This document shows, piece after piece, positions 6,834 through 11,630 of a stretch of DNA of 11,630 nt. The notes beneath the pieces are model-generated. The model did not search any database. It was not told where the DNA came from and saw only the letters and a program-made list of their open reading frames with translations. The stretch's first letter is position 1. Each line of letters opens with the position of its first letter. The stretch is from contig WQSU01000046.1 in NCBI GenBank assembly GCA_009787675.1, positions 1-11,630 on the forward strand, in the 5' to 3' direction. The stretch comes from Lentimicrobiaceae bacterium (lineage in GTDB: Bacteria > Bacteroidota > Bacteroidia > Bacteroidales > WCHB1-69). The position numbers and the translations under genes were made by a program.

Positions 6834-7601
6834 TTACAAAAAACGAATTTCAATATCCAGTCCCACTTTAATGTCGGCGATTGCGGCAATGTTTCCATTA
6901 AATAAAGTGATTTCCAAAAAACCTAACTGATTGTAAGTCAGAAATAAATCTGATTCTTTAGCATTATAAAAAGGATGACAGCGGGTAATTCTTAACGGAC
7001 GATTGGTAGCCACAATGGCGGTGAAATCTTTTTTTCCAACCGCCTCAAACATGGCAATGGGGATGTTGGTTACCGCATTGCAACAAGAATCAATATAGGC
7101 AATTTTTCCGCATATTATTTTTTTTTCCGTATTATAATCAGGTTCAGATAGATGGCTAATTTGGAGTTTTAATTCAGGATAAGGCGTTGTATGCTCAAGA
7201 TAGGAATTTTGGAACACCCACGCAGCCATCGTCACCATTTTTTCAGTAATACTAAGCACCATATCTCCTGCATATTGATAGGCATTCCAATTTGTTTCAG
7301 CATAAAACATCATGGAAAAGACGCCGGTGTCTTCTCCTAAAAAAAAGTGCCCATTATGAACAAGCAGTATGGGTTTTGTGTCTTTAGAAAACGATAATCC
7401 CGAAAGAATGATATGCAGGCTCTCTTCAGGAAAAAAAGAGTAGCTGTTTTTAGCAATAAATGCAGTTTGCGAGAGGTTATACAACTCTAAATTATGGGTA
7501 ATATCCACAATTTGGGTGTTGGGTAATTGTTTTAACAGTTGCCCTTTAAAAATACCGATATAAGGATCTCGTAATTTCCAGTCACTCAATAATGTAATCA
7601 T
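6834..7601 (-). CDS. Divergent SAM hydroxide adenosyltransferase (DUF62 / SAM-dependent halogenase superfamily)
   Basis: A 255-residue protein whose framework matches the family that hydrolyses S-adenosylmethionine to adenosine and methionine: LLSDWKLRDPYIGIFKGQL (4-22, normally TDFG..D.YVG), IVDITHNL (31-38), FFPEESLHIIL (56-66), GEDTGVFSMMF (89-99, normally DNGxxS), YIDSCCNAVTNI (169-180, normally DxFGNxxTNI) and a C-terminal β-domain with YNQLGFLEITLFNGNIAA. Several signature positions are altered: TDFG reads SDWK, DNG reads DTG, and FGN reads CCN. Activity on SAM is therefore uncertain. The ATG at 7601 is chosen because it sits at the family N-terminus; a TTG at 7628 in the same frame falls on the promoter-like box. 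It forms a two-gene unit with the PKD protein. Confidence 0.8.
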   Translation of the reverse strand: MITLLSDWKLRDPYIGIFKGQLLKQLPNTQIVDITHNLELYNLSQTAFIAKNSYSFFPEESLHIILSGLSFSKDTKPILLVHNGHFFLGEDTGVFSMMFYAETNWNAYQYAGDMVLSITEKMVTMAAWVFQNSYLEHTTPYPELKLQISHLSEPDYNTEKKIICGKIAYIDSCCNAVTNIPIAMFEAVGKKDFTAIVATNRPLRITRCHPFYNAKESDLFLTYNQLGFLEITLFNGNIAAIADIKVGLDIEIRFL

Positions 7602-7625
7602 GTTTAAGAGATTTGTTAGGTGCAG

Positions 7626-7633
7626 CAAAAATA
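7626..7633 (-). promoter_or_regulatory. Probable -7 element upstream of the SAM hydrolase-like gene
   Basis: The minus strand reads TATTTTTG followed by CTGC, a full TAnnTTTG match 24 bases before the ATG. It lies in a 129-base AT-rich gap after hydE. A TTTG-like -33 box is not evident at 19-21 bases, so the call rests on the -7 element and its position. Confidence 0.5.
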
Positions 7634-7717
7634 TTAAAAAATATTATTTAGTAATTTTACGGATTAAAAGGTGTTTATTGGTTTAGCACTTTCATAACAA
7701 AGAAAACACTTGGAGTG

Positions 7718-7737
7718 CTGTTAAATGGTTTTAACAG
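7718..7737. repeat. Perfect palindrome spanning the hydE stop codon, with further pairing downstream
   Basis: Arms ctgttaaa (7718-7725) and tttaacag (7730-7737) are perfectly complementary around a four-base loop and include the hydE stop (7731-7733). Just downstream in transcription order is CACT-CCA-AGTG followed by TTTTCTTT (7716-7698). Together they may form the 3' end of the hydE transcript, although the palindrome itself has no T-run after it. An operator is the other possibility. Confidence 0.45.
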
Positions 7738-8777
7738 TAATCCCCACGCTCATGCACCAACTCATAGCCGATAGCAGCCATGCTGTCGGCTAATTTTTGT
7801 ACACCCTCTGCAGCTTCCAAGCCTGTAGCTATTTTATTGTTATACAGCATATATTGTTTGCGGACAGATAATGGCGAGAGGTTCGGCATCACCACATTAG
7901 CGCCTGCCAGTACGGCTTTTTCGCGCCCCTGCGGGTCTAACGTGCCCATTGCAGTGGTCGCAGGAAGCAATACCTGCGGCAACAGTAAGCGCGAAAGCGC
8001 CAGCAGAAACAGCGTGAGTTCCACACTGCCTGCAGGAAAATCAGCAAAAGGCGTATCCTCATGGGGAATAAACGGACCGATCCCCAACATCTGAGGCTGA
8101 AAATCGGCAATAAAGAGCATATCGTCCGCCAAATTTTCAATAGTTTGATACGGAGAACCAACCATGAAACCTGTGCCTGTTTGAAACCCAATTTGTTTTA
8201 AATCAAGTAAGCATTGTTTACGGGGGATATCCGACAGGTTTTTGGGATGCAGTTGACGGTAGTGTTTCGAATTTGCAGTTTCATGGCGCAACAAATAGCG
8301 GTCTGCTCCTGCATTTTTAAACGCCAAATAGGAGGCGAAACTCCTTTCACCAAAAGATAGCGTGAGCGCATGATCAGGAAACGCTTGCTTTATGGTGGAG
8401 ATGATTTCCAAGATGCGTTCGTCGGTAAAAAAAGGGTCTTCACCGCCTTGCAATACAAAGGTTTTGAAGCCTAATTCATTGCCATTTCTGCAGCAAGCTA
8501 AGATTTCCTCTTTGGTCAATCTGTAGCGTTCCACCTTTCTATTTTCGCAACGGATGCCACAGTAGAAGCAGTTGTTTTTACAATAATTGGTAAACTCAAT
8601 TAACCCGCGTGCAAAGACCTTGTTGCCATAGTGTTGTATAACAACTTGTCGTGCTTTTTCAAAAGTGTATGTTTCTAGTTCACTGTTTCTGTTCGAAAGT
8701 AAAAAAATCCATTCCTCTTTTTGAAGAATGGATTTTTGTGAAAGTTTATCTATTAAATTTTTTAATGAAGATAACAC
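7731..8777 (-). CDS. hydE: [FeFe]-hydrogenase maturase HydE-type radical SAM enzyme
   Basis: A 348-residue radical-SAM protein of HydE length. The CxxxCxxC motif is C66, C70, C73 (NYCKNNCFYCGIR), followed by ENRKVERYRLTKEEI, LQGGEDP (109-115) and later RYLLRHETAN, GFMVGSPYQT, MLGIGPFIPHEDTPFA, PATTAMGTLDPQGRE and GANVVMPNLSP. This series of motifs is characteristic of HydE, which acts in building the diiron subcluster of the H-cluster, rather than of BioB or ThiH. The C-terminal cysteines that bind a second, dispensable cluster in some HydE proteins are absent. The start is a GTG; no ATG lies near the N-terminus. It sits 17 bases after the OmpA-like gene, so co-transcription is likely. HydF, HydG and hydrogenase genes are not in the window, so the physiological role is inferred. 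Confidence 0.88.
   Translation of the reverse strand: MLSSLKNLIDKLSQKSILQKEEWIFLLSNRNSELETYTFEKARQVVIQHYGNKVFARGLIEFTNYCKNNCFYCGIRCENRKVERYRLTKEEILACCRNGNELGFKTFVLQGGEDPFFTDERILEIISTIKQAFPDHALTLSFGERSFASYLAFKNAGADRYLLRHETANSKHYRQLHPKNLSDIPRKQCLLDLKQIGFQTGTGFMVGSPYQTIENLADDMLFIADFQPQMLGIGPFIPHEDTPFADFPAGSVELTLFLLALSRLLLPQVLLPATTAMGTLDPQGREKAVLAGANVVMPNLSPLSVRKQYMLYNNKIATGLEAAEGVQKLADSMAAIGYELVHERGDYC
8703..8737 (-). repeat. 12-bp hairpin with T-run inside the start of hydE
   Basis: Arms aaaaatccattc (8703-8714) and gaatggattttt (8726-8737) pair perfectly over 12 bases with an 11-base loop. On the coding strand the second arm runs into seven consecutive T (8707-8701), the shape of an intrinsic terminator. 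It spans roughly codons 14-25 of hydE, encoding KSILQKEEWIF. It may stop part of the transcription coming from the OmpA-like gene. Confidence 0.55.
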
Positions 8778-8794
8778 CGTTTAAATAAATATTT

Positions 8795-10651
8795 TTATTC
8801 TTTAATTTTAACGTAAACTGTTACCAATTTTTTAAATTCGGGACTATTTTTGATCCGTTTAAATTCAGCATCTTTTTGAGCATCAGAAATATAGGTTTTA
8901 TCCAATTCAATAGCTTTAGAAAGATTGTTAATAGCGCTGTTTTCATCTTTTTGACGTGCATCAATAATAGCAGCCAAGTAGTATGCTTTAGCATCTTTGG
9001 GTTGCACACAATCAATAGTTGCTTTAGCAGCCTGATAGTCTTTTTGCAAGAGTTGAGTTAGTGCTACGCCGTAGTCGCAACTGCGAGAACCCATAGCTTG
9101 TTTTGCTTCTGCATAATTACCTTCTAAAACTTTGAAAAGTCCCAAGTTATAATCTTGTTTAACAGGTTCTATCTGTGCTTTTTGAGAACTTTCAAACGTT
9201 TTTTTGGCTTCATTCTTTTTACCATCAAGGAAATACAGAATAGCTGCATTGTTTAATGCTATACCATTATTAGGAGAGATGGCATTTGCTTTATCTAAGT
9301 AATTTTGAGCAAGTTCAAGATTAGATTTTTGGGCAGTTTGCAAATATTCATTAATAGCAAGAATACCCAAGTTGTTATAAGCTCTCCAGTCGTTTTGTGA
9401 TCCTTCATCTGTGATAATATCCAAATAGATAGTTTCTTTATTTTTTAAGTTATCGTTTAAGGCAGCAGCATACATTTTTTCATTGGCAGACAATTTTGAA
9501 GGATCAGTGAGCGCCAATTTTGCAATCTCTTCATCTGTGTAGTTGTGTTTATTGCAAGTTATTGCAATTTCAGCGCGGCGGAGCGGAGGAAGTATTACAT
9601 TAGCAATTTCGGTATAAATGTCGGTCATTTCTCTGATTTTTTGTTCTCTTGCAGAAGATTCTCTTTGAGAACGAACGACATTTAATATTTGGTTTTTTTC
9701 TTTGATGCTTGATTTTTCAACAGCAACTTCAAAACCTGACCAGTCTTCGCCTTTGGCAGCATTATCAAAAACTATTTCAGGAGCATGTACATCTTTCAGT
9801 TTCAGTTTGTTTTTCTTAGCGTATTCTTTTCTCCAGTCTTCAATTTGATTGTCTAACCATTTTTTACCTTGATCAAAACGTTTTTCAGAAAGTCCTTGAT
9901 TTAAAGATTCTTCACCTTCCGGAGAAGCCCAGCCGGAGATAGCAATTTTTTGAATCTTTTTATGCGTTTCAAATGCGTTGATGATATAGTCTTTAAGATC
10001 TGCTAATACTTGTTTTGCCTCCTTGCTTTTATTCAATGGTAAATTCCAGTTTAAATTTGATTGATTTACTTCAAAGTAAATATTACCGGTTTGTGTTTCA
10101 AATTCAGGTTTGTAGTTATGAGCTGCGTATAAAAGGGAAGTACCATTTCCGGCTTTATCGCTCAAGGTTGGGTTCAATCCAATACGTGCAGAGGTATTTG
10201 AGATTCCTTCACCAATTCTAATAGGCGGGTACGTAAACTCTTTTTTTCCGGCTCTTGCTGTTCCTATTCCGTAAATGCCCTTATCTTCCAATTTATTATT
10301 GAAAGGGAAGTTTCCTGAAACGGTGAAAGAGCCTCCGGTTTTAAACGGTATAACAGTACCTTGTTCTTTCGATTTCTCGCCTACCAATTTTATTGTCTTG
10401 ATTTCTGTTTTATCATTACCATCATCACTCATAAACACTGGCACTTGAAACTCAACAGAAGCTTTCTTCTTGATAAATTTAGGAGGAACCTCTCCTTTCA
10501 CTACGTATTCAACCTTACCTCCATGGTTTTCCAAGTCTGGATTTTCGAGTTTTAAAGCAATTTTATTAGTAGGAACCATTTTTCCTAATCCACAACTACT
10601 TAAAATAAGTGCAATAAATGCAGTAAATGATAATAGAGCTAATTTTCTCAT
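8795..10651 (-). CDS. Outer-membrane lipoprotein with OmpA-like and TPR-like domains
   Basis: A 618-residue protein. MRKLALLSFTAFIALILSSC is a lipoprotein signal peptide with lipobox LSSC and lipidated Cys20. Residues 30-190 are strand-rich and not recognised. Residues 190-270 resemble an OmpA C-terminal domain: IYFEVNQSNLNW, KIAISGWASPEGEESLNQGLSEKRFDQGKKWL; the Arg in LSEKR fits the peptidoglycan contact, while GWASPEG replaces the usual GHTD. The OmpA fold seems to carry a long charged insert (271-320). Residues about 418-590 hold TPR-like helical pairs (DWRAYNNLGILAINE, NNGIALNNAAILYFLDGKKNEAKKTFESSQ, QDYNLGLFKVLEGNYAEAKQAM, AYYLAAIIDARQKDENSAINNLSKAIELD). A role anchoring the outer membrane to peptidoglycan, or as an envelope scaffold, is inferred. 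It has its own promoter. Confidence 0.85.
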   Translation of the reverse strand: MRKLALLSFTAFIALILSSCGLGKMVPTNKIALKLENPDLENHGGKVEYVVKGEVPPKFIKKKASVEFQVPVFMSDDGNDKTEIKTIKLVGEKSKEQGTVIPFKTGGSFTVSGNFPFNNKLEDKGIYGIGTARAGKKEFTYPPIRIGEGISNTSARIGLNPTLSDKAGNGTSLLYAAHNYKPEFETQTGNIYFEVNQSNLNWNLPLNKSKEAKQVLADLKDYIINAFETHKKIQKIAISGWASPEGEESLNQGLSEKRFDQGKKWLDNQIEDWRKEYAKKNKLKLKDVHAPEIVFDNAAKGEDWSGFEVAVEKSSIKEKNQILNVVRSQRESSAREQKIREMTDIYTEIANVILPPLRRAEIAITCNKHNYTDEEIAKLALTDPSKLSANEKMYAAALNDNLKNKETIYLDIITDEGSQNDWRAYNNLGILAINEYLQTAQKSNLELAQNYLDKANAISPNNGIALNNAAILYFLDGKKNEAKKTFESSQKAQIEPVKQDYNLGLFKVLEGNYAEAKQAMGSRSCDYGVALTQLLQKDYQAAKATIDCVQPKDAKAYYLAAIIDARQKDENSAINNLSKAIELDKTYISDAQKDAEFKRIKNSPEFKKLVTVYVKIKE

Positions 10652-10697
10652 ATTTTTAAACTTTTTTAATAATGAATAATTATGTTTTATTAGTCGG

Positions 10698-10705
10698 CAA
10701 AAATA
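10698..10705 (-). promoter_or_regulatory. -7 promoter element of the OmpA-like lipoprotein gene
   Basis: The minus strand reads TATTTTTG, a full match to TAnnTTTG, 46 bases before the ATG. It lies in the sequence TATATTTTTGCCGACTA, identical over 17 bases (10691-10707) to the rpsO promoter core. No good -33 TTTG is seen. The downstream leader is AT-rich without a Shine-Dalgarno sequence. Confidence 0.62.
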
Positions 10706-10792
10706 TAAAAAATGTGATAGTAGGAGTTTTAGCCTGAGATTTTAGCATTTTTTTAAGAAACACAAACCGGCGAGACTTTATAGATTCCACCT

Positions 10793-11575
10793 CTATGCGA
10801 TTTGTTGAAAAACCCTCTCAACATTTTCCGTCGTACATTCCAATACCTCTTTTACAGAAACTTCTAACACTTCGGCAACCTTCTCCGCAATAATCGGAAT
10901 ATAAGCGCTTTCGTTGCGTTTGCCGCGATAAGGGTCAGGCGCTAAGAACGGTGCGTCGGTTTCTAATGCTAAAGCAGTAATGCCTACCTCTTTTACAATA
11001 TCTTGCAATTTGTTTTTCTTGAAGGTAACTACGCCGCTGATGCCCAGGAGAAAGCCATTGTCAATCGCCCATTTGGCTTCTTGGATGCCTCCGGAAAAAC
11101 AGTGCAGGATACCCCGCAAAGGAGCATTTTTAAATTTTTTTAACACAGACAGGGCTTCGTTAAATCCATCTCTAATATGGATGGAAAGTGGCAACTGCAT
11201 CTCTTTCGCCCAATTCAGTTGGGTCTCAAAGGCAACAAGTTGTTCTGCATAATATGTGGTGTCGTGATAGAGATCGATGCCGGTTTCTCCAATACCCACT
11301 ACAGATGGGTGGGTTAAATGTTTTTCCAAAATTGCCAGTTGGCTTTTAAAATCTTGATTCACATCGGTGGGGTGTAGTCCTATGAGCGGGAAAAGATGCT
11401 TTGGAAATTGTTCCACCGCCTCAAAAATATCAGGTAGCGATTCGGCAGAGACACAAGGCAAAATGACCTTTTCTACCTGCTGTTCCACAGCACGCTGCAT
11501 CACTTCCTGAAAGTCGTTGGGGTAATATTCCCTGTAGAGATGTGCGTGAGAATCAATATAATAACTGTTAGTCAT
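10793..11575 (-). CDS. tatD: TatD-family metal-dependent hydrolase (putative DNase)
   Basis: A 260-residue protein of typical TatD length, a TIM-barrel amidohydrolase-type fold with a two-metal site. All metal-binding positions are visible: H10 and H12 in DSHAHL, E97 in GIGETGID, H133 in SIHIRDGF, H158 in LHCFSGG and D207 in ETDAPFLAP, followed by RGKRNESAYIP. Members are reported as 3'-5' exodeoxyribonucleases and some as D-aminoacyl-tRNA deacylases; substrate cannot be told from sequence. The ATG lies inside the end of the upstream gene (8-base overlap), so the two are co-transcribed. Confidence 0.93.
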   Translation of the reverse strand: MTNSYYIDSHAHLYREYYPNDFQEVMQRAVEQQVEKVILPCVSAESLPDIFEAVEQFPKHLFPLIGLHPTDVNQDFKSQLAILEKHLTHPSVVGIGETGIDLYHDTTYYAEQLVAFETQLNWAKEMQLPLSIHIRDGFNEALSVLKKFKNAPLRGILHCFSGGIQEAKWAIDNGFLLGISGVVTFKKNKLQDIVKEVGITALALETDAPFLAPDPYRGKRNESAYIPIIAEKVAEVLEVSVKEVLECTTENVERVFQQIA

Positions 11576-11630
11576 ACATCAACTTGTTGATAATATCTTC
11601 TACGCTGATGCCCTCAGCTTCCGCTTTATA
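11568..11630 (-). CDS. C-terminal end of an unidentified protein (partial)
   Basis: An open frame enters from the right edge and codes for 20 residues, YKAEAEGISVEDIINKLMYD, before a TAA at 11568-11570. The stop lies eight bases inside tatD, a common coupled arrangement. The fragment appears helical and is too short to assign to a family. Confidence 0.55.
   Translation of the reverse strand, partial: YKAEAEGISVEDIINKLMYD

Noticed and set aside
6827..6898. Extended N-terminus of the PKD protein from an ATG at 6898
   Set aside because: It would overlap the upstream gene by 65 bases and bury the signal peptide 24 residues inside.
7602..7628. TTG start nine codons before the SAM hydrolase-like gene's ATG
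   Set aside because: The TTG falls on the TATTTTTG promoter-like box, and family members begin at the MITLLSD position.
7937..8191. Minus-strand frame inside hydE with a leucine/phenylalanine-rich product
   Set aside because: It is an alternative frame of the conserved HydE coding sequence with unlikely composition.

Overview
The window is an AT-rich stretch of a Bacteroidota chromosome. Every supportable gene lies on the minus strand, so transcription runs from high to low coordinates. The assignment rests on several signs. Three AT-rich leaders carry the Bacteroidota -7 element TAnnTTTG (here TATTTTTG), and Shine-Dalgarno sequences are mostly weak or absent. A secreted protein has PKD-like domains and a C-terminus resembling the gliding-motility/type IX secretion (CHU_C) family. 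There is an OmpA-like lipoprotein fused to TPR-like repeats, and a two-subunit-type methylmalonyl-CoA mutase. Genus cannot be read from the sequence. No tRNA, rRNA, CRISPR array, transposase or phage gene was seen, and no gene-free stretch exceeds about 200 bases.

In transcription order, the right edge holds the last 20 codons of an unidentified gene. Its stop lies inside the start of a TatD-family metal-dependent hydrolase (10793-11575). After a 141-base gap with a clear -7 element comes a 618-residue lipoprotein with an OmpA-like and a TPR-like part (8795-10651). Only 17 bases further on is a radical-SAM protein matching the [FeFe]-hydrogenase maturase HydE (7731-8777, GTG start). A 129-base gap with a palindrome at the hydE stop and another TATTTTTG box leads to a two-gene unit: a divergent SAM hydroxide adenosyltransferase-like protein (6834-7601) and the secreted PKD/CHU_C-like protein (5840-6826).

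The next block is the conserved rpsO-pnp pair: ribosomal protein S15 (5372-5641), a strong hairpin (5318-5351), then polynucleotide phosphorylase with a GDR-repeat tail (3000-5252). Four bases after pnp is a small gene with a TSCPD domain behind an apparent lipoprotein signal peptide (2645-2995). Then come the methylmalonyl-CoA mutase small subunit (739-2604) and, overlapping it by ATGA, a BtuF-like periplasmic cobalamin-binding protein that runs off the left edge (1-742).

Functionally, the left end pairs a subunit of a B12-dependent enzyme with a probable B12-uptake component, the centre is RNA and ribosome housekeeping, and the right end is envelope and radical-SAM chemistry. The points most worth a second look are the lipoprotein-or-cytoplasmic ambiguity of the TSCPD gene, a terminator-like hairpin inside the first codons of hydE, a 17-base identical promoter core shared by rpsO and the OmpA-like gene, the rpsO-pnp hairpin, and a HydE with no other hydrogenase gene in sight. 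No wholly new system is evident.
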